DNA of 64,000 bases from Colocasia esculenta (GCA_014218235.1 CM024760.1:143793245-143857244), one strand, 5' to 3'. Counted from the first letter of the stretch, positions 43,017 through 55,110 are shown. A program made the numbers and translations. Notes: a model not told the origin generated them from the letters alone.

Positions 43017-45281
43017 ATGGCTCCAAAATTGCAAGCTCGTCGAGGAGGAAAGCGGAAGGAGTCTGAATCTGCATTGACAGAACGGCGCACTAAGGCGCGA
43101 AATGATCCTGACAAGGGCAAAGAAGTTCTGGAGAAGAAGCCTTCAGTTCCGTTTTTCTCAAGCCGGCGATTTTCTCACCCTCGCACAGCCAAGGAAAAGA
43201 ATTTTTCAAAGGGTAAGAAGAAACAAGATTTTTTCAACTTGAGTAGTTCGGATGAGGAAGATGAAAGCCAACAAGTCTTACAGGATGTGAATCCCCAAGC
43301 ATCTCTTGAAGGAAGCCCTAATGTCCAGGGTTCCGAAAATGTTTCGAGTGAACAGAGAACAGAGGAGCATAACGACTATCAGTCGCAGAACCCCAGTGCC
43401 AGTGGACCAGAGAAATCTGATGAAATCGACGATGAAGAACTACCAAATGATGAAGTTGAGGATGAAGTTGAGGATGATGCTGAGGATGAAGTTGAACCAA
43501 AAAAAGAAGCAAGTGTTGAGTTGGCGGATTAGAATACTGTTCAAGCATCGGAATCTGAATCAGAAGATGATGACTCACAGTATGAAGGCTCACAAGTGCA
43601 AGAAGTAGTCCATCTGACTACTGAAAACAAGCAAATCTTGCATCCCAGAATTATTAATGTTCATGATGAAGGTATGATCACTATGCTTCCGGGATTTCTA
43701 GATATGCTAGAATTTTAAGGTTGGACTAGTTTTATCAGTGTGCATAGGATTTTTTATCCTATCTTAGTCCAAGAGTTCTTTCAAAATTTTGTTAGCAAGG
43801 AGGATACCCTAGAGTCTAGGGTCAGAGGAGTACCCATTGTACTCACAAATGATGTTGTGAGTAAAATTTTGGACATTCCAAATGAGGGTCACAATCCTCA
43901 AGATTTCAAGTTCTATGTTCATGAGGCTTATACTGTGTTGACTAGACTGCCTAATGATAAAAATAACATCTTCTAGACAAGAGTTTCTACTCTAAATGCC
44001 AATAGATTTCCTCCTGTCAATAGGATTCTGCATCATTGGTGCACCACTATCTTGACCCCTCAAGGAGGAGGGAGACACATAATTACAAGTTTGCAGAGGT
44101 TTCTGATATTCTGTTTAATCAAAAGAGAAAAGGTCAATTTGGCAACCATTTTCTGTCAATTGCTTCATGAAGTCACTAGGCCAGAATTAAGAAAGACCCT
44201 ACCATATGCTGCACATATGTCTACTATCTTTCAAAAGATGCATGTTCCTTTGGATAACACAAAGGTCCAAAAGATTGCAAAGTTTCACACATATGACTTG
44301 GCTCATATTGACAAGTTTATGGAGCTGAATCTGGCACCTCAAGAGGATGTAAATGCAAATTTGGATGTGGATCAGCCACATTTTGACGAAGATATGCAGA
44401 GAGAGCAAAGAACTCAGGATGATGATGAAGAAATTCAGTTGGAAGAAACATTGCATGTCCCTTCACCCTCTCTTATACCTAGATTTGATGATTTAGGTGT
44501 AGATCCTCCACACTTTTCACCTGCTCATCCTACTTCTACTAAACCCTTTGTAACTGAGCAGGTCCCTCCTTCCACATCTTTTGCTGAAGCTCCTATTCCA
44601 TCACAGCTTTTCACTTTTCTTCAAGATCAATTTGGTGGTGTTAATGACTCTCTAAATTTGCTGAACACCAAGATTGAATAACAGTCAGTGTAGTTTGAGA
44701 GTAGGCTGGAAGAAATTGAGAGGAGGTTTACTGAGAATATTGACAGACAGGAACAGATTGCAAGATTTACAGCCATTAGATCCGATGCACTAATAAAGAC
44801 AATTGGGGAAGTTTTCAATTCTACTTCTTATACTCAAGCTGAGATTTTTGACAAAGTGCAGTCCATTGAAGAAGCGTTACAAAGAGGAGCTGAAAAGATC
44901 AATGACATTCCAGATCTGGTCCAGACAGTTCATCAAATTTCTAACAAGATGACCATTCTGAGAGGTTATCATGAAGACATGTCTAATAAGCTCAAACTGG
45001 TGAGAGATGAGTTTAACCATGTATGGAAGCTACATGATGTGACTGACACAGCTGAAAGCAATCAAGCCACCTCATCAGCAGTTGTCCCTCCAATGCCTCA
45101 TGGAATAGATCATGTACCAGTTGTTCTTGAGAATCAGTTTGAGAAATTGGAAGATTTTCTGAACAACAAGTTCGATGCAGTTCAGTATTATCTTCAGGAC
45201 CACTATGATGATATGCACTTCAGATTGTCCAGAATTGAGAACATATTATTCCCACAACAGCCACCTCCACCTCCTCAGTGA
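43017..45281 (+). pseudogene. Element E env-like ORF
   Basis: One frame of about 755 codons starts at an ATG at 43017 with a basic N-terminus (KLQARRGGKRK). It continues through a Glu/Asp-rich segment to a plant-transposon-associated domain (FQNFVSKEDTLESRVRGV, VVSKILDIPNEGHN, NRILHHWCTTILTP, REKVNLATIFCQLLHE). A Pro-rich linker, coiled coil and a C-terminal PPPPPQ follow. Stops near 43530, 43717, 43974, 44679 and 44690 interrupt it without frameshift. It matches the ORF after pol of element F in domain pattern. Such ORFs are called env-like by position. No signal peptide or clear membrane segment was seen, so an envelope role is unsupported. Confidence 0.78.
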
Positions 45282-45614
45282 TTGCCCACTTTTTGATTAT
45301 GTCAAAGGGGGAGAAGACTCATAGATGTTGGATGTTTGTTTGAAACAGTAATATGATGTTGGATGTTTGTTTGAAACACTAATAGATGTTTTGTAGTTGA
45401 TTGTGTTTTTGATGTTTCTTGTAAAACTCACTCTTATTAAGTAATGAAATCATCAAAGTGTGTTTATGTGAAATGCTCGGGTGTGTACTTATGTGAATGG
45501 TTGAATGGCTTGTGTGGACTGATATTTTTGCATAATAACATGTTTGTACATAAATTTCATCTAACAATCCAAACTTCTATGATCAAATGTTGTCATCATC
45601 AAAAAGGGGGAGAT
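45282..45614 (+). other. Element E 3' untranslated region with polypurine tracts
   Basis: AAAGGGGGAGA at 45304-45314 is a polypurine-like copy. AAAAAGGGGGAGA at 45601-45613 abuts the 3' LTR and is the probable plus-strand primer. Repeated tracts of this kind are a known Sirevirus trait. Confidence 0.8.
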
Positions 45615-47275
45615 TGTTGTGTCCCTGGTTTTGATGATGTTATAAATCAAGTAAAATGTCATAAATGTCTAACACAGGTTATTTGTATCACAGGAACATT
45701 TATAAAGATAAAGTCAACTCATGTGCATTATCAGAGAAGTTACTAAGGTTCAGTATTTGTTCATAAGGTCGACTCTATACAAAGGTTAGGTCGACACATG
45801 TTGAGTTTTCCAGTTGCACATATATTCAAAGTGTCATATGAGGTCGACACTACTTGAAGAACAGGTCGACTCTGACTGCTTTTCTGTCTAGCGTTGAAGG
45901 GAAGAGATCAGATAAGGTTGACACCAGATGTGGATCAGGTCGACACTAGTCAATTTTCTAGTAAGCCTTGTGAAGAGAAGTGCTGGCTGAGGTAGACTCT
46001 ATTTCCAGATGAGGTCGACTCTACCAGTCCATCAAGTCGACTCTAAAGAGAGGCCAGGTGACTCTATCAGCAGATAAGGTCGACGCTACAAAGCTGTAAG
46101 GTCAACTCTACATCACAGCCAGTCTGTAAGAATCAAAGGTTCTTTGGATAAGGTCGACTCTGGAGGGCATAGAGTCGACTCTACTGAAGGTCTTACACTG
46201 ATTCAAGTTAAGTCTCATGGATGTGCGTCGACTCTATAATATGGATGTGTCGACTCTATGATACTTATTCTTCAGAGATGTAGAGAATCTACCAGCGCAT
46301 AGTGATGGGAACGTGATCCTAGGTCCAACGCTTGGGACTTTGGGTACACATCACATGGTTCTAGAAGATACCATCTTTTGGCAGCAAAAGAATCTCCCAA
46401 GTTTTTGGGATTCTATTGAGGGTCCCACTGAAAAAGATTTCGTGTATTAGATCAAAAGGGTGAGTCGTCCCCAACAGTTGGGAATCACGCACATGAGAAA
46501 AATAGCAGTGATCTGAGAGCGTGAGAAGTTTAGAGAGCAAGGTTTTGACTTCAGGAAGAGCAGTCAACCTAAAAACAATCATCGGATCAAGGGGAGAGGT
46601 CACTGGATCGTGCCTTCTTCAAATATAAAGACATGTTGCTGATCAACTGGAGCAGAGGATCGGAATTCATCACAGATACAGAGACAATTGGTCCATGTGC
46701 TGCAACTAGAAGATGGATTCAATGAACTCAAGCTTGAAGAAGTCGAAATTGGAGCTCAATGAGTGTTCTGACCAGGTCTAATTCCAGAGCAAAGTGTTTG
46801 ATGATTTCTGAACTTCTTCAGACTCCTGCTTACTTTGTCTTTTCTTAATTTCTTAAAGACATCACTCTGATTGGTTGTCTACTTCGATTGGAGTAGACGA
46901 AGGTGATCATGCACTTGCTGTGCTTGGATCTTGGGATTTGGATCAAATCTTAAAGCTGTGAATCAGTAGACTGTTTAAGTTGTGCATCAGCAGTTGTGAA
47001 GAAGCTGTGAATCAGCGGCTGTGTGAGAGTCTCACACATTTGATCTTATAGTGAAGCCTCACTGGTTTAGTGAGGGGTGGACGTATGTCTCCACACTGGA
47101 GCCGAACCACCTTAAAAATATCGCTCGCACTTGTGTTATTTGATTTTCTCAGCATAGATTGTTGTTGTTAGATCAATTCCTTATTTTGAGGTCTTTAATT
47201 CTCTAATCGACATTTAAATTGGTGGATATCTATTCACCCCCCCCCCCTCTAGATATTCCTTCTACACACACAACA
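45615..47275 (+). repeat. Element E 3' LTR
   Basis: This is a 1661-bp direct copy of the 5' LTR. The phased GTCGAC array is kept; one site is reduced to GTGAC by a base loss near 46058. It ends CACAACA followed by GAAGG. Confidence 0.95.
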
Positions 47276-47280
47276 GAAGG
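47276..47280. repeat. Target-site duplication GAAGG, right copy (element E)
   Basis: Identical to 32581-32585. The A LTR resumes directly after. Confidence 0.95.
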
Positions 47281-48542
47281 AGATGGGTAAAGGTGTAGAC
47301 GGTACTTACCTTCACCCAAAGATCGCAGGAGTTGTGATTGTGGGTTGACTTCTACTCCTTCAACTGGCCGTCCGGCGAAGAAGACTTTAGCTCGATTAGG
47401 TACCTTGCAAAAGTGAAAACAAGCAAACAAGTGAAGAGAGATTAGACTATGTTGTGAAGTACCAAAATCAAAGAAATGTATGAAAAAGATAGTTGCATGG
47501 GTTTGAACACACCTCGTGGGAGTGGTGTTAAACCCCTAGAATGTGGGTGTGAGAAAATGAAGTGTGTTGTGTGAGTGTGAGATGATGAATGCTAAATGAA
47601 AACTAAGAAAATGAAGAAGGGAAATGAGAAGTATGATGGGCAGAAGCCCACTGCTTGAACGGCCGAAGTGGAAGAAGAAAGCTCCTCCTGCCTTGCTCCG
47701 ATGTACGTGAGGCGATGGAGACTCCGAACTCCAAGGAATGGATGCTTGAGTAGCTTGAAATGAGGGTTCTCCTTAGCTCGGAAGTCGAGTCTCCAATGCG
47801 GCAAGGCTTCGCCGTAGTGCTTGGGTTATCCTCAAAACAATAGCCTCAGGGGTCTTTTATAAGGGAAAAATTCATAAATCGCGTTGGACACAATGGATGC
47901 CTATTTCAGTGAATCGCGACTGACCAAAGTGTCGCGTTTACCAAGATTGACTTGCTCCGATTAAGCCTTTCCAAACATCGATTATAGCAGTTTTAAGAAT
48001 CACATCAACACAGACCGCCGCATTTCAAACACTTCTATTTTCGATTGATTCTTTCCAAATATTAATAAATGGAAATATTGAATCGCGACGACATAAGCAG
48101 CCATGTATTTGAACAAAATCGATCTTCTGAAGAGAGTCGATCTTCATATGATGGAAGGTAAGAAACGCGACAGACTATCTAGATGCGATTCTAATTAGCA
48201 AGAAAATCTTTCCAAAAATAATTTTAGAATTGTCATAATTCGAAAATGGAAACCTTAAACGCGGCGACTTTGTTGGACGTGATTCAAAACGTGGTAAGAG
48301 CCAGAAAATGAAGTGTGATACGCGTCGGTTTGAGCCGCCACGAATCAAACATCCTAAAAAGTGTCCACTAAACCCGACGCAAATTACATGTGTGCAACAG
48401 ACCCCTTCAAAATCCTAGAAAAATCCTAAAAATCTGGAAAAATAGGAAAATCACTCAAGAGGTTAATTGAAGAGAGCCACTTTGAAACATTGTGATATAA
48501 CATGAAATGTGCTCGATGCATTGTCAAAATGACGTGTCTACA
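47281..48542 (-). repeat. Element A right LTR, part 2 (right of the E insertion)
   Basis: Matches 2691-3957 of the left LTR to its end, GTCTACA. It contains the TATA-like box and the U3 palindromes (units starting at 47877, 47911, 47998 and others). The palindrome at 47911 keeps better arms than its partner at 3313 in the left copy. Confidence 0.93.
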
Positions 48543-48547
48543 CTAAT
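48543..48547. repeat. Target-site duplication CTAAT, right copy (element A)
   Basis: Identical to 2514-2518. Element D gag begins directly after. Confidence 0.9.
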
Positions 48548-50213
48548 TTGTTCCAATGAGTGCAACATGAAATGTTATTTATTGTTTTATTTGGCTTATT
48601 GTTTTTATTAGTGTTTGATTTATAATTAGGATTTTGTTTAGCTACAAATATTGGCATTGGATATACTTTGGGATAAACAACTATTTCTTCATTATCTGGT
48701 GGAGTATACTCAATTCCATATTTTTTCTTACGTGACCTTCTTTCTCCTTTTAATATTAATGAAGATCTTCCATTTGTTAAATTTTCAACTGTGGCTGTCA
48801 AATATTCATTGTCTTTTGTTAATACATTAATTTCACTTTTAAATTTGCTTATCGTTTCCTGACTTTCTAAACTAGATATCTTTTCATTTTTTATTTTTAC
48901 ATCTTCACATAGTAGCTCGTTTCTTCTTTTTAGTTCTGAAATTTGTTTTTCCAATTGTTTAGTTTCTGATTTTAAATCTAAGTTGGTTATTTCGAAACAT
49001 GTGTAATTTTTCTTGACTGATTTTAATTGTTTACAAACTTCTTTATATTTACTGTATAGTTCATTGAAAGTGTCTTCTAAACTATCAGAATCAGACTCAT
49101 TGCATAAGGTAAAAGAAGAGTCTGAGGTTACCTTGTCGTCGATATTTGCCATAAATGCCAAGTTGGCCTTTTCTTCTTCTTCACTGGAGCTCGACTCACT
49201 GTCTGAGTCACTTTCGTTGTTCCAAGCAGCAGCCATAGCTTTCTTCTTGTATTTCTTGACTTTCTTCACGTTGTCCTTTTTCTTGAATTCAACCTTTTTA
49301 AGTTTTGGACACTCAGCCTTGAGATGTCCAAGCTTCTTGCATTCATAACATATGGGCTTAGGTTTCTTGAATTCTTTGCCTTCTGACCTTTTGAACTCTT
49401 TACCTTTCTTGAAGTATCTTCTTCCTGACTGATATTTCTTTTTTGCTAGAATGTGTTGCAGTCGTCTAGAGAGAAAGGCTTCTTCATCTTCATTATTTTA
49501 TTCACTCCTTTCACTTTCTGATTCACCTTCAGAGGTGTTTTCTGTAGCCTTGAGAGCATTGTTGTGCTCTTTCTTACTGGAAGATTCTCCCAGTCTTTCC
49601 ATATTTATCTTATGAGCCATTAGAGATCCAATGAGTTTTTCAAGAGACATCTTCATGAGATCATTAGCTTCCTCTATGGCAGTTACCTTTGGAGTCTATG
49701 AAGTTGGCAAGGATCTTAGGATTTTTCTTACCATATCTCCTGTCTCATATGTTTTGCCTAGCCCAGACAGGCCATTTGTAATATCTGTAAAACGACTGTA
49801 CATCTGGGAGATGGATTCTCGAGAGTGCATTTGGAACCTTTCATATTGAGCTACCAATATATTGATTCTTGTTTCTTTTACCTTGTCAGTTCCTTCATGA
49901 GTGAGCTTCAGCTTATCCCATATCTCTTTGGCCGACTTACATGCTGATATTCTATTAAATTCTTTCTTGCTTAGAGAACAGCACAGTATACTTTTGCTTT
50001 GCTATTTTGAAACAATTTCTTCTTGTCATCATCTATCCACTTGTCTTTGGTGTTGGTTACTTTAAGATCTCCATCTTCGATTATTGTCTATAATTGGAAA
50101 TCAAGCCCTTGAACAAAGAACTCCATTCTTGTCTTCCAGTAGTTGTAGTCTTCTCCATCGAATAGTGGAGGTCTATTGACAGATTGTCCTTCCGCATGTC
50201 CTTGGGCTACCAT
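48548..50213 (-). pseudogene. gag: Element D gag
   Basis: The minus strand starts at an ATG at 50213 (MVAQGHAEGQSVNRPPLFDG). It reads copia gag motifs: YNYWKTRMEFFVQG, FNRISACKSAKEIWDKL, SISQMYSRFTDITNGLSGLG, MVRKILRSLP and LEKLIGSLMAHK. The zinc knuckle CYECKKLGHLKAEC lies near 49310-49350. An acidic Ser-rich linker and a coiled coil (49040-48800) follow. Breaks include a TAG replacing the Trp expected in the VWTI-type motif near 50090, another stop near 49735, one near 49500 and a frameshift near 50000. The last 243 codons (49269-48548) are open to the A insertion point. Confidence 0.85.
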
Positions 50214-50260
50214 TTATCTTTGCTCTTCAGATCGTGAGATCTACTTACTCGAAGAGACTT

Positions 50261-50273
50261 GGCTCTGATACTA
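50261..50273 (-). promoter_or_regulatory. Primer-binding site of element D
   Basis: The minus strand reads TAGTATCAGAGCC just after the LTR end. This is the initiator-tRNA-Met site with one change. Confidence 0.75.
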
Positions 50274-50676
50274 CTTGTTGACCAGGTTGCAAGCCCAGAG
50301 GGGGGTGAATGGATTGTTAAAATTTTCTTTTAAGAATATTCCTGTAAATAAAAACGCTTCGACAAAAGATACTAAATTCGATGGTTAGAGTTAGTAAGTA
50401 ACGAAGATAGAATAAGATCAATCACAAGAACAACAAAAATGTTATCCTGGTTCAGATCTCCTATCACAAGGAGTCCTACGTCTAGTCCCCAAGCAACGAC
50501 TTGGGATTCCACTAACCAAGGGTACAGTCCCCTTTAAAGACACTTACACATCCAGCCGCAACTGGCCTTCTCTTCACTACAAGAAGAGGCACTATACCAC
50601 GTGATACAACATGTCTTCCTTCTTACCAAATGGAACAACCACCCACTCCACAGCAGGTCTTCTCTTCAAACGAAGA

Positions 50677-50681
50677 GGAGC
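50677..50681. repeat. Target-site duplication GGAGC, left copy (solo LTR C)
   Basis: GGAGC before TGTAAGGCC is identical to 53680-53684 after the LTR end. Confidence 0.92.
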
Positions 50682-50829
50682 TGTAAGGCCCTTGATTTTC
50701 ACCTTGTTTGTTTAAATATATGTATGTGCGTATAAGTGTATACTATTGATGTATAGATTATTGTGTATGAGTATTTATTGATATAAATTGTATGAATGAT
50801 TATTATTGAAATGTGCATAGTATATTCAA

Positions 50830-50896
<67 letters not shown>
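50830..50896. repeat. (TA)n microsatellite in solo LTR C
   Basis: An uninterrupted TA run of about 65 bp. It creates spurious Tyr-Ile ORFs on the minus strand. Confidence 0.97.
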
Positions 50897-50898
<2 letters not shown>

Positions 50899-50950
50899 AG
50901 TGTGTAGTGTATAAATTCTGCATAATTAAAGTGAGTTTTGTCGGTCAGTC

Positions 50951-51038
50951 GGCGTCCACATAGGCTGACGCTGACCAGGGGTAGGCGGCAATATCGATGG
51001 ACGCCCATTTTTGGATAGCGACCATGGATATGGACGCC
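50951..51038. repeat. Three 22-bp GGCGTC/GACGCC modules in the U3 of solo LTR C
   Basis: Units at 50951-50972, 50984-51005 and 51017-51038 have arms GGCGTC/GACGCT, GGCGGC/GACGCC and AGCGAC/GACGCC. Pitch is 33 and 33 bp, the same as in B. A TATA-like box (TTATAATA, 51161-51168) follows. Confidence 0.85.
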
Positions 51039-51584
51039 AATATCCCAGATCTGTTACGTTTCAGATCCGGAAACGCCTCCGGAAATTGAGCCTCTTGTTT
51101 AGGAAACCTTTCCCAACGGCTCTAAGACCTGCCCCTTTAACCGATCCGACCCCCAACCCTTTATAATATTCAAATTTCGGCCAGATCCATCCCTTTGGCT
51201 CTTGGGTAAAAAAAAACCTATCTTCTCTAAGCAAAACCCTAACTTGAACCTGAAAGATCCGGCTTCGGGAGGCTTCGTCTGGCGATCTACATCAACTGGT
51301 GTCGACCTTGAGCATCCGGGAACGACTCCCCACGCTGGTGTGCTGTGAAGATCAACAGAAGATCCGAAGAAGGAGGGAGTTGGACACTCTTTGGCACAGG
51401 CCGAGGAGGGCTTCTCCGGCTTAAATCGTCGTTGGTAGATTTTACAGAAGGCAAGTACCCCATACACATTAACCCTACATGTGTCTAGTATGTCCCAGGA
51501 TTTTCTCAGATTTTTCTCGTGTCCTGGAACCCCCCTTTCAAGTGATTTATTGGCTTTCAGTTTGTGTTCTGCAGACAGGATATT

Positions 51585-51670
51585 AACGGCAAGATCCCAT
51601 GCCGCTAATATCATGTGTTGGCGGCATCATCTAATGTCGTTAACCTATAGACGGCCACCCCTTGCCGTCG
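51585..51670. repeat. Second cluster of three paired-arm modules in solo LTR C
   Basis: Units at 51585-51606 (AACGGC/GCCGCT), 51620-51641 (GGCGGC/GTCGTT) and 51650-51670 (GACGGC/GCCGTC). It occupies the same relative position as the 19557-19640 cluster of B. Confidence 0.75.
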
Positions 51671-53679
51671 AGTTCTTCAGACTGCAACAGTGAGCAAGTC
51701 TGTCCTTATATGAACTAGTTTTCGAGTTTTTTCGCATGAGGATATACGGTAAATTTTACATAATATGTAAATATATATGTTCGGATGTACCGTAAGTTAT
51801 TGTGCATTTTTGAAATTTTCACTAATTATTAGAATTTTTGGAATGTGTTACCAATAGAACGTTAATCTTGGAAAATGTCGTTCATGAATTATGTGTAGAA
51901 ATTAAGTGTCATAAATTTTCTGTACATTGTTCATAAGATCTGATGCATGATATAAAAATTTGAGCAATTTATAATATCTGGACAGTTTATTAAATTTTCT
52001 GAACTGAAAAGTAGTTAACATGTCTATTCAATGCATAAAAGTTAAGAATTCTTGCGAAACTAGTTAAATCCCTGAAAATTGTGATAAAGCTTGTACTGTC
52101 AGTATTCATGTATGAAATAAATTATGAATTCGAATAATAAAAAATTGTATCAGTTTGACTATTTTTACAGTTGATATCATCACTGTTAGAATTTTCAGAA
52201 AATATGTGTAACTCAAAAAATGCAAATTTTGGTATGCATGATGGTTAAACTGTGATGGATTTCTGGTTAAATTTCTGTATTGAACAGATGACAGTAGCTA
52301 TATAAACTTGTTTTATGTTAGGTATTAATAATTAATACATGCTAATATGATAAATGTTTAATTATGCAAAAATTTCAGCATGATTAGGATTGTTGTAAAA
52401 AAATCTGATTAATACTGAAAACAGTAGTACCATGCTAGGTAATACTGAAGAAGGTAAATGTGTGAATATGAGATGAATGCGTGATTATTTTAGAATGTGT
52501 TGAAATTGAGAAAATGTATTAATGTGCCAATGTGTGACACTGCTACCTTAGAGAGCTGTGGAACTGTACTGTGGTAAAGTCCCCACGGGAAAGTTCAAAG
52601 TGTGTGATGTCCCATGGGCATTGGGATTAAATCCTGAAGGCGAACAAGTATCGCTGGTTAGGGTGGAGAGTGCTTCTCCCGGTTCTGCGCAGTAACTAAG
52701 ATTAATCACTGGAATGCCTAGGTGATTGATATGTGATGTGATTAGTGTGTGTCCTTCTAAAGTGGTTTGGGCTATGTGTCACGGCATTAAATGAAAGTGA
52801 AAATGTGTTTAAGTGAAAGAAAATGTGTAAATTGTGAAATTGTGTAAGTGAATATGTGTTCATGAAATTCTTATGAAAGAATGCAAAAATGATAAGTTTC
52901 TTGTGAATGTGACATGATAGTAGTAAAACAGCGAGCTTTTCACTAATATGAATGTGTTAACTATGTGTAAAATTGCCTTAGAATTCATGTTAAATTAGTT
53001 GTTATGAAATGTGTAAATATTGTGTAAAATGATCAACATGTGGCTTATGAATGATTGAATGAAATCAGTTTAGCATAGTGAAAAGTGTAGAAAGCATGTA
53101 ATAGGATTTGTTTATTGGTAGTGAAAAATGTGTAGAAATCATGAATAGGCTTTTGTTTGAGAAATTGTCACTTCCATGCATTATGTGTAAATGATGTAGC
53201 TTAAGAGTATGGATATTACTTGATGCATGTATGTTTAGTGTGCTGGTGTTACTTGTTGAGTTCTTTTGAACTCATTCTTGCTTCGGCGTACAGGTGCAGA
53301 CGTTTCTACTTCTTCCGAGGAGATCGTTAGGAGCGACTCGGAGCGAGAGTAGGAGATATTGTTGTGGAGTTAGCATTCGAAATTTTCACTTCTTCATAGT
53401 ATGTAATAAAGACTCTGCGTAGTCTCTTGTGGACAATGTATTTATTTTATTTCAGTTATGAATAATTAGCTCTCTTTCCTTCTATACGGACTGTGAATAG
53501 AATGTGGATGATGGAATAAAATTTCTTTTCAGTTCTTTAAATTCCGCTGTCATGAGATATATTATATTTGTGTATGTTTCAGCCTATTATACTAGTGTTG
53601 GGTAAATGTCCCACTGTAGTGATACCTTTTATATCGATGTGGGTTGGTGGAACTGTACCGATATGAGAGGGTCGTTACA

Positions 53680-53684
53680 GGAGC
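53680..53684. repeat. Target-site duplication GGAGC, right copy (solo LTR C)
   Basis: Identical to 50677-50681. The D LTR resumes after it. Confidence 0.92.
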
Positions 53685-54469
53685 ACTTAAGAAGAGCAAA
53701 GGAGATGATGGCCCCTAGACCAAGCTTATAGAACTGCTTGATCTGAGGCGGAATCTGAGAGACAAAAGAATCACACAGAAAGAAGGTCTCTCAGATCTAC
53801 AACAAGCTCTCAAAAACTAGATCACAGTTGCTTTCAGGAGAGCTAAGAGCTGAAGGCTTTGAGTGAGGGATTGAGCTCTTCTTTCTTGTTCTTGCTTAAT
53901 GGTTCAAAAAAGTTGTTCTTCATGTAGTCCTCAGACTTCTATTTATCTTCTCTTCAAGAAGTATCCATTGAAGTATCCTTTGTCTCTAATCTTTAGGTAC
54001 ATTAGCTGTGTCTGGTTCAACGTAGGAATTAGGAAAACCTGCAGCCATTAAATGTTGGGATAGACACATATAGAGAGAAAGATTATCTGAATCTCTTCTT
54101 GCTTCTGTCAAAGTGACAGGTCCAACGTTGTAACATGTGTGACCACCGGAAATCTGCACACAATAAATGCTGAAGCACAGATAACTTAATTGTGTCTAAA
54201 CTGTCAGTCAACGTCAGTAGCCATGCTTCCATTCTATCATCCTTTACAGATTTACTTTATGTGACATGAATATGGTAAACCAAATGTCGTGCAAAGATAT
54301 TGTACCAAGCATAATAAATGTTTGAGTGCATAGGATACAACATAGTTCGCGGGAAGATTTAAAATCCACAGTGATTTGAAAATATGTTTGAATATCATGA
54401 AGGATATAATTTATTCAAGATATAAATAGTATTCATTAACTGTCTAAAACATAGTCGTTGTAAAAGTAA

Positions 54470-55110
54470 AGTCGATGTTTAGAGACAGTCTATGCAAAGA
54501 GGCAGTCGATGTTCAAACACAACAGATGTTCAAGAGAAGTCGTTGTGAGTGCAATCGTTGTTGGAATGAAATCGATGTTGAGATATAATCATAGTCTATG
54601 TAATCCATGTTGACATGAAGTCGATGTGAACATAATCCATGTATAAATGTAATTGATGTTGAAGCATAATCGATGTTGTAGTGAAATCGATGTTCTGGAT
54701 GAAATCGTTGTTGATCTAAAGTCGTTGTTTAACTGAAGTCGATGTTCCAGATGAAATCGATGTTCAAGTAAAGTCGATATTCTGAATGAAATCGATGTAG
54801 AACCGAATTCGATGTTTAAGTAAAGTCGATGTTCTAATAAAATCAGTGTTGAACTGGAATTGATGTTTAAGTGAATTCGATGTTCTAATAAAATCGATGT
54901 TGAACCGAAATCGATGTTTAGGTGAAATCGATGTTCTTAAATGAAGTCGATGTAGAACCGAAATCGATGTTCTAAATGAAGTCAACACTTAAGTGAAATC
55001 GATGTTCTTTCTGAAATCAATGTTTTAATAAGGTAGTCGTTGTTTAAGTGAAATCGATGTAGTAATGAAACAGTAATCGTTGTGAACTTTTAATAGAAGT
55101 CGATGTATAC
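54470..55110. repeat. Degenerate 17-18 bp tandem array in element D U3
   Basis: TCGATGTT recurs about every 17-18 bp, with linkers like CAAGTAAAG or GAACCGAAA. Between 54735 and 55020 about 16 units are nearly contiguous; outside this the pitch is looser. Minus-strand ORFs here (repeated SISxKHRFRF-like peptides) are a by-product of the repeat. Confidence 0.88.

Larger units (their letters stand above)
32586..47275 (+). mobile_element. Element E: complete Sirevirus (Ty1/copia) with env-like ORF
   Basis: LTRs of 1663 and 1661 bp (TGTTGTGTCC to CACAACA) enclose a primer site, gag with coiled coil, protease, integrase, RT-RNase H, a long env-like ORF and repeated polypurine tracts. The GAAGG duplication is perfect. 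After removing solo LTR H it is about 13.2 kb. The LTR pair differs at roughly 3 percent by eye, yet the coding frames contain many TAG stops. Confidence 0.95.
2519..48542 (-). mobile_element. Element A: Tat/Ogre-type Ty3/gypsy retrotransposon, about 19.9 kb after removing nested insertions
   Basis: The ends read TGTGAACG at left and GTCTACA at right and are flanked by CTAAT. On the minus strand, from right to left, come an LTR, a leader, gag, protease with G-patch, RT, RNase H, a second archaeal-type RNase H, integrase, a 7.9 kb tail holding two plus-strand genes, and the second LTR. RT-RH-aRH-INT order, the Cys/His motif of gag and antisense ORFs downstream of pol are hallmarks of the Tat lineage. 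A is interrupted by B (18651-30087) in gag and by E (32586-47275) in the right LTR. Subtracting B, E and their duplicated targets leaves about 19.9 kb, within the Ogre/Tat size range. Confidence 0.92.
50682..53679 (+). mobile_element. Solo LTR C: Tekay-type relative of the element B LTR
   Basis: TGTAAGGCCCTTG to GGTCGTTACA, 2998 bp, flanked by GGAGC and with no retroelement ORF. It aligns in blocks with the B LTR: start, module clusters, AAAACCCTA region, a GGTTAGGGTGGAGA block, the CTTGCTTCGGCGTACAGG block near the end, and the terminal GGGTAAATGTCCCACTGT. The clear divergence marks it as a sister family. Unequal recombination between the two LTRs of a former full element is the usual origin. 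Confidence 0.93.

Noticed and set aside
43017..45281. Env-like ORF of E as a true viral envelope gene
   Set aside because: No signal peptide, no clear transmembrane helix; only its position after pol supports the name.
50699..51008. Minus-strand ORFs of repeated Tyr-Ile
   Set aside because: They are produced by the (TA)n microsatellite.
54764..54988. Minus-strand ORF with repeating SISxKHRF-like peptides
   Set aside because: Translation of a 17-bp tandem repeat in the D LTR; no gene context.
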